Positions 1 to 6,657 are shown, counted from the first letter of the stretch. The stretch is 11,701 bases of DNA from JAWXCM01 sp034408745 (GCA_034408745.1 JAWXCM010000274.1:1-11701), one strand, 5' to 3'. The notes: generated by a model not told the origin, from the letters alone. Program-made: numbers and translations.

Positions 1-880
1 AAGGAGTATTTCGGTCCCGCCCTTCCATCGCGGGGCGTTCGCCCGGACCTGGAGGTGGCAGAGGCTGGCGCGGACCGGAAATTACCTGTCCAGGACGGAA
101 AATAGGAACATCGCGAGCCGGAATCACACGCGGCTGACCCGGCCCGGCAGAGGGAGCCTGTGGAGCGCCAGGACCAGCGGGACGCGACGGCGCAGGCTGA
201 GCCGGAGCAGCGGGAGCGCGCGGACCCGCGGGACGTTCCGGCGGGGCGCCTGGCCCCACCAGTGAAGATCCGGAATGCACCGTTGCCGGAGGAATTACCA
301 CCGGAGCAGCGGGCTCGGACGCAGTGGCCGACGCGGCGGGAGGCGGAGCGGCAAGGGCCGGAGCTGGCGGAGGAGTAGAGACTGGGGGTGGCACAGCGGC
401 GCGTGGCCCTGTGGCGAGTGGTGGACGCAACGCGCCAGCCAGAGGCGGGCGTAGCGGTACCCTCGGCGCACGAGCCGCGACGGGCTCGGCATCACCGCTC
501 TTTTCGGCAGGGTGATCGACAGGAGCAGCCCCGGCAGCACCTGCCGGAGGCGGAGTCTCATGAGGTGGACGCACCCCGACCCCCTCGCCGCGGTCCGGAG
601 CTGGTCGAGGCTTGCGCACCGACGGCCCGTCCGCATGATCTTCGGCGACAGCGACGCCGCCATGCTCATCCGCCCGCTCGGTCGAGTGCGTCGGCGCGAC
701 ATAACCGCTGTTGCCGGTGATCCCGAGCTTATGCTTTATCGCGATTGCGACATCCTCGTCAATCGAACTGGAATGAGTCTTCTTTTCGTCTACGCCGAAC
801 TCAGGCAGCAGATCCAGTATTGCATTCGGCTTGACTTCAAGCTCCCGCGCCAGTTCATTAATTCGGATCTTCAACTTCAT
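1..880 (-). CDS. infB: Translation initiation factor IF-2, N-terminal part (cut by left window edge)
   Basis: IF-2 is the GTPase that places initiator tRNA on the 30S subunit and promotes subunit joining. Only its first 293 codons are visible. Residues 1-50 begin MKLKIRINELARELEVK and match the small helical IF-2 N-terminal domain. From about residue 70 the protein becomes a long linker rich in proline, alanine, glycine and arginine with little predicted structure. The GTPase domain would lie beyond base 1 and is not seen. The ATG at 880-878 is chosen because the conserved N-terminal domain starts there; no clear Shine-Dalgarno precedes it. It lies 69 bp after the nusA stop, in the usual nusA-infB order, so it is probably co-transcribed with rimP and nusA. 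A linker of over 200 residues is long but not unusual for large IF-2 forms. Identity is secure from the N-terminal domain and synteny. Confidence 0.93.
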   Translation of the reverse strand, partial: MKLKIRINELARELEVKPNAILDLLPEFGVDEKKTHSSSIDEDVAIAIKHKLGITGNSGYVAPTHSTERADEHGGVAVAEDHADGPSVRKPRPAPDRGEGVGVRPPHETPPPAGAAGAAPVDHPAEKSGDAEPVAARAPRVPLRPPLAGALRPPLATGPRAAVPPPVSTPPPAPALAAPPPAASATASEPAAPVVIPPATVHSGSSLVGPGAPPERPAGPRAPAAPAQPAPSRPAGPGAPQAPSAGPGQPRVIPARDVPIFRPGQVISGPRQPLPPPGPGERPAMEGRDRNTP

Positions 881-949
881 AGATAGGTGTACTGCGTCAG
901 AACGGTCGTTTAAGCACCAAAGAGTTCAGAAGAGGAAGATTCAGCGCCT

Positions 950-2503
950 TCAGCCAGCCTGGTCCGCGTCTCTCAGTCTAGCAGATTCAGCAGCTTCCGA
1001 CTCCGGATCGGTTTCATCCGCCGGAGAGTCCTCCTGTGACTCCCCAACCGGCTCCTCCACACTCTCCACATCGTTTGCCACGGCCTCGGTTTCATCCACC
1101 GACCCAGCCTCGTAGGCAACAGCCTCTTCGACAACTGCTTCGGGCTCCACGGCCTCGGCTTCCGCCTCAACCTCGCCGAACTCAGAAGCCGGCTGCTGCT
1201 CGGTCTCCTCGGTCCCTTCCTCTACCGAACCGGCCTGGTCGAACTGCCCGTAGTACGCGATTACCGCGTCACGAAGCTGCTCCACCTGGTCGCCATCGAT
1301 GCCAGGAAGCTCTTCCAACTCCTCGGGCGTCATGTTCCCGAGCGCCTCAATCGTACCTACGCCGCCGGCAACCAGCCGGTCGACGATTACTTCCTCCAGG
1401 CCGTAGTCCATCAGCACCGACACCGGAGCTCCCGGAATTACCAGGGCCGCCATCTGCGACTCCACTTCCTGGCGCTTCTCTTCCTCGCTCTTGATGTCGA
1501 TCTTCCAGCTCAGCAACTTGGCCGCGAGCCGGACGTTCTGGCCCTTCTTGCCAATCGCCAGCGACAACTGGGTGTCGTCCACGATGACTTCCATGTGACG
1601 GTCCTGCGCACCCGTAATCGCCACCCGGCTGATCTTGGCCGGACTCAGCGCATGGGTGGCAAAAACCACCGGGTCTTCGGAAAATTCGATAATGTCGATC
1701 TTCTCACCGCGAAGCTCGCGGATGATCGACTGCACGCGCATGCCCTTCATGCCCACGCATGCTCCCACGCAGTCCACATCGCGGTCGCGGCTCAGAACGG
1801 CGATCTTGGTGCGCTCACCCGCCTCGCGGGCGCAGCCCTTCACCACAACCGTGCCGTCGTAAATTTCCGGAACTTCCTGCTCAAACAGCCGGACTACGAG
1901 TTCAGGCGCCGCGCGCGACACAACTACTCCGGCGTTCTTGCCCGTCTTCTCCACGCTCTTAATCACGCAGCGGACGCGCTCGCCGACACTGAAGTTTTCC
2001 AGCCGCGACTGCTCTTTTTTCGGCAGGCGCGCTTCCGTCTTGCCCAGATCGCAAATCAGATCCTGGCCTTCCACGCGCTTCACCGCGCAGTTCACCAGTT
2101 CACCGACACGCTCAAAATACTCGCTGTAAATCGTTTCCCGCTCAGCCTCGCGGACTTTCTGCAGAATTACCTGTTTGGCCGTCTGAGCCGAAATTCGTCC
2201 CAGCGACTCGGTTCCGCGCGGCAGCCGCACCTTGCCGCCGACTTCGGCTTCGAGGCTGTGTGCACGGGCCTCCTCCACTGTCATCTCGTTCACCCGGTCG
2301 GTGATCGTGTCCACAACCCGCTTCACGACGAAGATCTCAATCTGATCCGTCTTCGGATTCAGTTCGGCCTCAAGCTCTTCGGTGGGCCCAAACTTCTTGC
2401 GAGCCGCAACCAACATCGCTTCCTTGACCGCGTTTATCACGATCTGCGGATCGATGCCCTTCTCTTTACTCAGAATTTCAATGGACTCAATGATGGAAGC
2501 CAA
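950..2503 (-). CDS. nusA: Transcription termination/antitermination factor NusA
   Basis: NusA binds RNA polymerase and nascent RNA, stimulates pausing and hairpin-dependent termination, and takes part in rRNA antitermination. The 517-aa product shows the full order: N-terminal polymerase-binding domain (about 1-125), S1 domain (about 130-200), KH1 (about 203-275, with VGACVGMKG at 246-254 and ELRGEKIDII), KH2 (about 280-350, with IGKKGQNVRLAAK around 316-328), then one helix-hairpin-helix-like segment (about 385-415). Residues 425-517 form a very acidic Glu/Ala/Ser-rich low-complexity tail. The start is the TTG at 2503-2501: the protein then begins like other NusA proteins (SIIESIEILSKEKGI), and a GAGGG purine run lies about 8 nt upstream. 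The gene lies 36 nt downstream of rimP and 69 bp upstream of infB. The rare TTG start may lower translation. Identity is very secure. Confidence 0.97.
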   Translation of the reverse strand: MASIIESIEILSKEKGIDPQIVINAVKEAMLVAARKKFGPTEELEAELNPKTDQIEIFVVKRVVDTITDRVNEMTVEEARAHSLEAEVGGKVRLPRGTESLGRISAQTAKQVILQKVREAERETIYSEYFERVGELVNCAVKRVEGQDLICDLGKTEARLPKKEQSRLENFSVGERVRCVIKSVEKTGKNAGVVVSRAAPELVVRLFEQEVPEIYDGTVVVKGCAREAGERTKIAVLSRDRDVDCVGACVGMKGMRVQSIIRELRGEKIDIIEFSEDPVVFATHALSPAKISRVAITGAQDRHMEVIVDDTQLSLAIGKKGQNVRLAAKLLSWKIDIKSEEEKRQEVESQMAALVIPGAPVSVLMDYGLEEVIVDRLVAGGVGTIEALGNMTPEELEELPGIDGDQVEQLRDAVIAYYGQFDQAGSVEEGTEETEQQPASEFGEVEAEAEAVEPEAVVEEAVAYEAGSVDETEAVANDVESVEEPVGESQEDSPADETDPESEAAESARLRDADQAG

Positions 2504-2539
2504 TTCGGTTCCCTCTCTGCATCTGTAAACTGGTGGCGA

Positions 2540-3019
2540 TTACCACTCGAACTTAAGATTTGCCTTGCGCACGGAATCGAGCGGGATATGCACCAGCCGC
2601 CCTTCCACGGGCTCCAGTGCGATCCGGTTCTGCTCGTCTATTCCTCGCAGTGTGCCTTCCCAGAGCTTCTGGTCCTCGACAGGTTCCGTCAGCACCAACT
2701 TCGCTTTCTGTCCGCAGAAGCGCTGAAAATCGGCAACTTTGCGCAGTTTGCGTTCAACCCCTGGCGAAGACACCTCGAGTTGGTAGGATCCTTCAGGGAT
2801 CACCTCCTCGATATCGAAGATGTTGCCCGCCTCCCGGGTGATGAGTTCGCAATCGGCGTGCGTCACTCCCGCCGGCTTGTCGATATAGATCCGCAGGAGC
2901 CTGGCCTTACCCGCCCCCAGCAGTTCCACGTCGACCACTTCGATCCCCTCAGCCAGTCCCACTCGCTCCACGATCTCCGTGATCCGGGCGATAATTGTTT
3001 CTCGGCTGCTCTGCGCCAT
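2540..3019 (-). CDS. rimP: Ribosome maturation factor RimP
   Basis: RimP assists late assembly of the 30S subunit in the cytoplasm. The 159-aa product has the N-terminal alpha/beta domain with the family motif LEVSSPGVERKL at residues 81-92, followed by an SH3-like C-terminal domain (about 93-159) ending ANLKFEW. I chose the ATG at 3019-3017 (MAQSSRETI). The same frame is open further upstream to 3067, but that longer start would lie inside the leader terminator hairpin and adds 16 residues that do not look like RimP. A weak purine-rich site (TTTGAGAGC) precedes the chosen ATG. It is the first gene of rimP-nusA-infB, with its own promoter at 3088-3116 and a leader terminator at 3046-3068. Confidence 0.95.
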   Translation of the reverse strand: MAQSSRETIIARITEIVERVGLAEGIEVVDVELLGAGKARLLRIYIDKPAGVTHADCELITREAGNIFDIEEVIPEGSYQLEVSSPGVERKLRKVADFQRFCGQKAKLVLTEPVEDQKLWEGTLRGIDEQNRIALEPVEGRLVHIPLDSVRKANLKFEW

Positions 3020-3045
3020 GCTCTCAAATGCTGCTTTCGGCAAAT

Positions 3046-3068
3046 AAAAAAGTGCGCTTTCGCGCACT
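3046..3068 (-). terminator. Intrinsic terminator in the rimP leader (putative attenuator)
   Basis: On the minus strand the sequence forms a perfect 7-bp stem AGTGCGC/GCGCACT closed by a GAAA (GNRA-type) loop, followed at once by a U-run (about six T, then ATTTG). It lies between the rimP promoter (-10 at 3088-3093) and the rimP ATG at 3019. The adjacent gene upstream is divergent, so no minus-strand gene ends here for it to terminate. This makes it a leader attenuator candidate. The plus-strand reading of the hairpin lacks a following T-run, so it acts in one direction. No obvious anti-terminator partner is visible in the short leader. Confidence 0.75.
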
Positions 3069-3087
3069 GTTCTCGTTCGACATTTAG

Positions 3088-3116
3088 AGTATAGCGCGTC
3101 TGGACCGAGGTGGCAA
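3088..3116 (-). promoter_or_regulatory. Sigma70-type promoter of rimP-nusA-infB
   Basis: On the minus strand a -35 box TTGCCA (3116-3111) and a -10 box TATACT (3093-3088) are separated by exactly 17 bp, each one base from consensus. The predicted transcription start is near 3081, giving a leader of about 60 nt before the rimP ATG. The divergent antitoxin gene starts at 3189, so the region is a compact two-way promoter region. Confidence 0.75.
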
Positions 3117-3153
3117 ACGTGTTATTTTCGCGGCGCATTCAACCCTCTGGGCG

Positions 3154-3188
3154 TGGAACGATCCGGCAACTTGCCGTACACTAGGATC
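3154..3188 (+). promoter_or_regulatory. Presumed toxin-antitoxin promoter with dyad operator
   Basis: Just upstream of the antitoxin ATG there is a -10-like TACACT (3177-3182) with a weak -35-like TGGAAC (3154-3159) 17 bp away. Between them lies a perfect dyad CGGCAA-C-TTGCCG (3164-3176), and the block is flanked by the inverted pentamers GATCC (3160-3164) and GGATC (3184-3188). Ribbon-helix-helix antitoxins commonly repress their own promoter through small dyads, so this is a plausible operator. A start about 7 nt after the -10 would fall at the ATG itself, giving a leaderless or nearly leaderless mRNA. The promoter assignment is inferred; the dyad is directly visible. Confidence 0.5.
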
Positions 3189-3470
3189 ATGCCTCGCCTC
3201 AACAAGACCGCTCGCATTGAAGCACGCGTGCCAGCCGACTTGCTCGCAGTTGTGAAACACGCAGCCGAGCTTCAGGGCCGAACGATCACAGACTTCGTGG
3301 TCTCGGCCGCCCGCGAAGCCGCCTACAAAGCTATCGAGGAAACCGAGATCATTCGCGTCTCGATGGAAGACTACGAGCGCATCACTGAGGCCATCCGCAA
3401 TCCGCCCGAACCTACCCCCGCGCTCGTGCGTGCGATGCAACGTCGGCAAGAGTTATTCGGAACCGAATGA
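3189..3470 (+). CDS. DUF1778 ribbon-helix-helix antitoxin (TacA/AtaR type)
   Basis: This 93-aa protein is the antitoxin of a GNAT toxin-antitoxin pair. Residues 8-45 (ARIEARVPADLLAVVKHAAE and the following helix) give the beta strand and two helices of a DUF1778 ribbon-helix-helix DNA-binding fold. The C-terminal part (about 53-85, IIRVSMEDYERITEAIRNPP) matches the segment that in this family wraps and neutralises the acetyltransferase. The start at ATG 3189 gives the conserved N-terminus. An in-frame upstream ATG at 3153 would run through the dyad operator and is disfavoured. Its stop overlaps the toxin start (ATGA), implying translational coupling. Autorepression of its promoter by the antitoxin or the antitoxin-toxin complex is expected from the family but not shown here. 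Confidence 0.9.
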   Translation: MPRLNKTARIEARVPADLLAVVKHAAELQGRTITDFVVSAAREAAYKAIEETEIIRVSMEDYERITEAIRNPPEPTPALVRAMQRRQELFGTE

Positions 3471-3973
3471 ACAGTGCGTTTCGGGTTGAGGTACTTGCCA
3501 GCAATCAGGACCGGAGCGGTTTTCGCTGTGGCGAACCCATTCTGGACAAGTACTTCGAAACACAGGTATCGCAGGACATCCGGAGGTTCGTAACGAAGTG
3601 CTTTGTCGCATTGGACAACGAGTCAGATCTGGTTGCGGGCTTCTATACGCTCGCGTCGTCCAGTGTTTCTACGACAGACCTTCCCGAGGCGCTAGTCAGG
3701 CGTCTGCCGCGCTACGCTAACTTGCCGGCAGCGCGCACAGGACGCCTGGCAGTCGACCAGCGCTTTTCTGGCCGAGGTCTCGGCGCCGCCCTGCTTGGCG
3801 ACGCGGTCGCCAGGACTGTACAGTCCGGTCCAGCTGCCTGGTGCCTCGTCGTCGATGCGAAGAACGAAACGGCAGCCGCGTTTTATGTGCACCATGGGTT
3901 TCAACCACTGGCCAGCGAGCCGCGAACACTGTTTCTGCCCCTCGCAACGGGCCAAAAGCTGCTGCTTCGCTGA
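3467..3973 (+). CDS. GNAT acetyltransferase toxin (TacT/AtaT type)
   Basis: This 168-aa protein looks like a GNAT-fold toxin. Family members acetylate the amino group of charged aminoacyl-tRNAs and so block translation. The sequence shows RLAVDQRFSGRGLGAALL at 93-110, containing the acetyl-CoA-binding RxxGxG motif at 99-104, and AFYVHHGF at 138-145. Y140 in that stretch is at the position of the catalytic tyrosine of TacT-like toxins. The length is typical and the frame is intact, so the toxin is probably functional. Its ATG overlaps the antitoxin stop by 4 bp. The gene ends only about 12-15 bp from the truncated end of the convergent permease pseudogene, suggesting the module was brought in or left behind by a rearrangement. 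Which tRNA it targets cannot be read from the sequence. Confidence 0.9.
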   Translation: MNSAFRVEVLASNQDRSGFRCGEPILDKYFETQVSQDIRRFVTKCFVALDNESDLVAGFYTLASSSVSTTDLPEALVRRLPRYANLPAARTGRLAVDQRFSGRGLGAALLGDAVARTVQSGPAAWCLVVDAKNETAAAFYVHHGFQPLASEPRTLFLPLATGQKLLLR

Positions 3974-3984
3974 CCATCGCTACT

Positions 3985-5575
3985 CCACGTCGAGAAGTAC
4001 TGCGGACTGACCGCCTCGTAATTCCCGTTCGGGTTCGAGGCGGCCACCTCGGGTGTCTGACCCTCGACCGTGTACACCGCATCCCAGCCGACAATTCCGG
4101 ACAGCGGGCGCAACAGCACAGCACCCGCCGACACCACGCCTGGCAGGGCGCGCATCCGCTCCAGGACGCCGTTATACAGGTTCCGCCGCTTTTCCTGCGA
4201 TCCGGTGTTGGTGGTGATCCGGAACGTGAGGATGTTGTCGGCCCGAAACCCGGGATCGACCGAAGATAACGACTGGAAACTGCGAATCAGCAGTCCGGCG
4301 CCTATGAGCAAAGCCACCGAAAAGGCCACCTGCGCCGCCGTCAGCCACTGCCTGACGTGAACCGTGCCGCGGCCCGCCGACTGCGACCGGCCACCCTGAC
4401 GGAGCGCCTCGGCCGGATCACGCCTGGCGGCAGCGAGCGCAGGGCCCAGGCCGAACAGCAGCACGGTTCCCAGCGACACCGCGATTCCGAACAACAGCAC
4501 CGGGCCATTCAACGCAATCTCATCAAGGCGGGGGATCTCGGGCGGCGCGAGTCCCGCCAGCATCCGCACTCCAGCCGATGCCAAAACGAAGCCAATTCCC
4601 GCGGCAGCTACAGCAATCAGCAGCGATTCGGTCAGAAGCAGCGAGACCACCCGGGCTCGCCCTGCGCCTAAGACCGACCGCAGTGCCAGCTCACGCGCCC
4701 GGGCCGTGCCCCTGGCCAGCAGCAGATTCGCGACATTCGCGCATGCGATTAACAGCACCACAAATACGGCACCAAGCAGGATCAGCACCGCCAGCCGGGC
4801 CGGACCGAAGATTTCGTCCGGCAACGCCGTCACCAGCACGCCCGCGGTCTCCGAACTGCCCTTCCGGTCGCGAGACGCCTGCGCGGCCAGCACGCTCAGC
4901 CGGGTCTGCGCCGCCTCCACACTTACGCCGGGCCGGAGCTTGCCCACTGCTCGAAACACACGGAAGTTAGGCTGCTGCTCGACGGTCGGCCAGGCGGCGC
5001 GAAGGGGGACAAAGAGGTCGACGTCGCGGGGAAAGTCGAAATCCGGGCTCGTGACTCCGATCACGGTGCCCACGTCGCCGCCGTTGCGAATCTTGCGCCC
5101 GATGATTTGCGGGTCGCCACCGAACCGGCTCTGCCACAACGATGGCTCAGGACCAGGACGAGAGGGGCGCCTGGCTTGTCATCCTCAGGGGAAATCAGCC
5201 TGCCGAGCTTCGGATTCGCACCCAACAACCGGAAGAACCCACCTGTAACAGTTGTCATGTCAACCTGCTGCGGCTCGCCAACCTTCCAGCAACGGGACAT
5301 CAAGGTTGACAGATGACGCCAGCGCTGCATCCTCCAGCAAATCGGGCTGATTCTGCCAGTCGCGCAGATCGGCCAGGCAGACTTCCACGTGTTTTTGGCC
5401 CCGTTTGGGTTCGGTCTGCCACAGGCTGACGAGGCGGCCCGTGTCGGCCATCCCCATGGAGCGCAATAACATAGCGTGAGCTACGCTAAACACCGCGGTA
5501 GTCGCGCCGACAGCCAGTGCCAGCCTGAGCACGGCTGGTACGGTGAAGGAGCGTGTGTCGCAGATCGGATATCAC
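3985..5575 (-). pseudogene. Decayed and 3'-truncated MacB/FtsX-type permease (ADOP family)
   Basis: This is the N-terminal half or more of an acidobacterial-type orphan ABC permease, normally about 800 aa with two MacB periplasmic core plus FtsX modules. A likely old start is GTG 5575 with AAGGA 8 nt upstream, followed by SDLRHTL; the frame is then lost near 5550 and resumes as SFTVPAVLRLALAVGATTAV. Near 5280-5281 an extra T shifts the frame (LLEG to GEPQQV). Near 5138 a missing base shifts it back (VLSHR to WQSRFGGDPQIIG). The first FtsX domain is clear (LIACANVANLLLARGTARAR and ELALRSVLGAGRARVV), followed by four-helix permease sequence and the start of the second periplasmic domain up to VSPQYFSTW at about 3985. 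After that the frame runs into the antisense of the toxin gene and stops at 3901 with no homology. Three lesions plus truncation argue for a real pseudogene rather than read errors. Confidence 0.85.
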
Positions 5576-5773
5576 TGTGGCTGTCCTTGTGGCATCAGAC
5601 GCCGGGTCCTGGGAAACGTCACAAGGCTTTGTTACACTAAGGCGATTTACCTATGCATGAATTCAGGTTGACGTACTAGTACGACATGGTGTTAACTTCT
5701 AGTACCAGACGTCAATTTATGTTAAGCTTAATTCATGTCGGTACCCCAGTAAGAGGGGATTCTAAAGTCGCGA
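5576..5773. other. Intergenic spacer between permease pseudogene and regulator gene
   Basis: About 200 bp without a gene. The half nearest the pseudogene holds only its old ribosome-binding site (AAGGA, minus strand, 5588-5584). The half nearest the regulator is markedly AT-richer than its surroundings and carries the nested inverted repeats listed separately, then a purine-rich AAGAGGGGA at 5751-5759 that probably serves the regulator. I see no convincing pair of promoter boxes; a TTGACG at 5668-5673 with a poor GTTAAC 17 bp downstream is the best plus-strand candidate. Confidence 0.6.
5656..5745. repeat. Nested inverted-repeat cluster upstream of the pseudo-receiver gene
   Basis: Three sequence blocks occur in the same order on both strands: CATGAATT (5656-5663) with AATTCATG (5730-5737), TTGACGT (5668-5674) with ACGTCAA (5709-5715), and ACTAG (5675-5679) with CTAGT (5699-5703). 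A second overlapping pairing joins GTACGACATG (5679-5688) with CATGTCGGTAC (5734-5744), and TTAAC (5692-5696) with GTTAA (5721-5725). Inside lie a perfect 12-bp palindrome CGTACTAGTACG (5672-5683) and TTAAGCTTAA (5722-5731). CTAGTAC also repeats directly at 5676 and 5699, 23 bp apart. The layout suits either a multi-site operator or a small mobile or structured element; function is unknown. Confidence 0.7.
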
Positions 5774-6643
5774 GTGCGGGTGATGTACGATCAGAAACCA
5801 GACAACTCTGAGACAATCCAGCCGCAGGGCCCGTCGCCGGACGAGATCCGGACGCAACTGCGCCGCATGCTGCAATGTAAGTTTTTCAGGCATTCGCCAA
5901 GGCTCTCCCGGTTCTTTACGTTCACGGTGGAGCAAGCCCTTGCCGGTTGCGAGCAGCGATTAAAAGAGTATGCAATTGCGCTCGAAGTGTTCGGTAAACC
6001 CGACACCTTCGATCCTCGTATGGACTCAGCTGTTCGGGTTGCGGCCCGGCAGTTGCGGGCGAAAATCGACCTCTACTACCTCACCGACGGAGCCCACGAC
6101 CCTATTCTCGTGCGGTACCGTCCCGGTGACTATATCCCTAAGTTTTACTACCGCGCGGATGCCCCCGGAACTGCGGGCTCGGATGTTGAGTCCGAATCGC
6201 AGCACAACAGGCCGGTGCTTCTCGTTGAGAAGGATCGGTCCAATATCCGCGCTCTGACAGACTGCCTCGATTCGATGTCCTATCCCATCGCATCGGTCGT
6301 CGACTCTGGCGAACGGTGTCTGGAAGTCGTTGAATCCGTAGCACCTTGCATCGTGATCACCGGAATGAATCTGATCGGTTCCATGGACGGAGGCGCACTT
6401 GTGCGCGCTCTGCGGGCTCGAAAGGACGTCGCGGTGGTGACGCTGGTGCCGGCGCAGGTGGAAACACAGGCGCTTGAAGATATGTTGCAGTCTGAGCCAG
6501 ATGCAATTTTGTGTCAGCCAGTCCGGTCGCCCGACGTCCGGACCGCACTGCGAATCGCTGTAGCCCGCCGCAACGGGTTAGGGCGCTCGCGCAGTGAACA
6601 AAGCGAGCAGCACGAGCAGGAGATGGCTTTAGTCGGATCCTGA
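5774..6643 (+). CDS. N-terminal acidobacterial-type domain fused to a degenerate receiver domain
   Basis: This 289-aa cytosolic protein has two parts. Residues about 22-126 contain HSPRLSRFFTFTVEQAL, LKEYAIALEVFGKPDTFDPR, VRVAARQLRAKIDLYY and YRPGDYIPKF. I recognise this as a domain found at the N-terminus of Solibacter-like regulators and TPR or TolB-like proteins, with no firm biochemical role known to me. Residues about 146-265 resemble a response-regulator receiver (PVLLVEKD, SGERCLEVVE, GSMDGGALVRALRAR). However, the phosphoacceptor Asp is Gly197, the acidic pair is Glu152-Lys153, the Thr/Ser site is about Val225 and the conserved Lys is Gln248. It is therefore probably not phosphorylated. 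The start is GTG 5774, 14 nt after an AAGAGGGGA; ATG 5783 is possible. There is no kinase or partner nearby; the inverted-repeat cluster just upstream may be its own control region. Confidence 0.7.
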   Translation: MRVMYDQKPDNSETIQPQGPSPDEIRTQLRRMLQCKFFRHSPRLSRFFTFTVEQALAGCEQRLKEYAIALEVFGKPDTFDPRMDSAVRVAARQLRAKIDLYYLTDGAHDPILVRYRPGDYIPKFYYRADAPGTAGSDVESESQHNRPVLLVEKDRSNIRALTDCLDSMSYPIASVVDSGERCLEVVESVAPCIVITGMNLIGSMDGGALVRALRARKDVAVVTLVPAQVETQALEDMLQSEPDAILCQPVRSPDVRTALRIAVARRNGLGRSRSEQSEQHEQEMALVGS

Positions 6644-6657
6644 CTAACCGAACTAAC

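Noticed and set aside
295..702. A 135-codon minus-strand open frame within infB
   Set aside because: It is in a different frame from the IF-2 coding frame, is arginine- and leucine-rich low-complexity sequence, and has no homology that I recognise.
3020..3067. A longer RimP starting at 3067
   Set aside because: The added codons lie in the leader terminator hairpin and the family homology begins at the ATG at 3019.
1595..3094. A 499-codon plus-strand open frame opposite nusA and rimP
   Set aside because: It is antisense to two certain genes, has no recognisable domain, and its composition follows from the high-GC third positions of nusA and rimP on the other strand.
5130..5290. Programmed ribosomal frameshifting in the permease
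   Set aside because: There is no slippery heptamer with a downstream structure at 5280 or 5138, and the gene also lacks its N-terminal continuity and C-terminal half, so decay is the simpler explanation.
5656..5745. CRISPR array or insertion-sequence ends in the inverted-repeat cluster
   Set aside because: The repeats are too short and unequally spaced for CRISPR, and there is no transposase or target-site duplication nearby.
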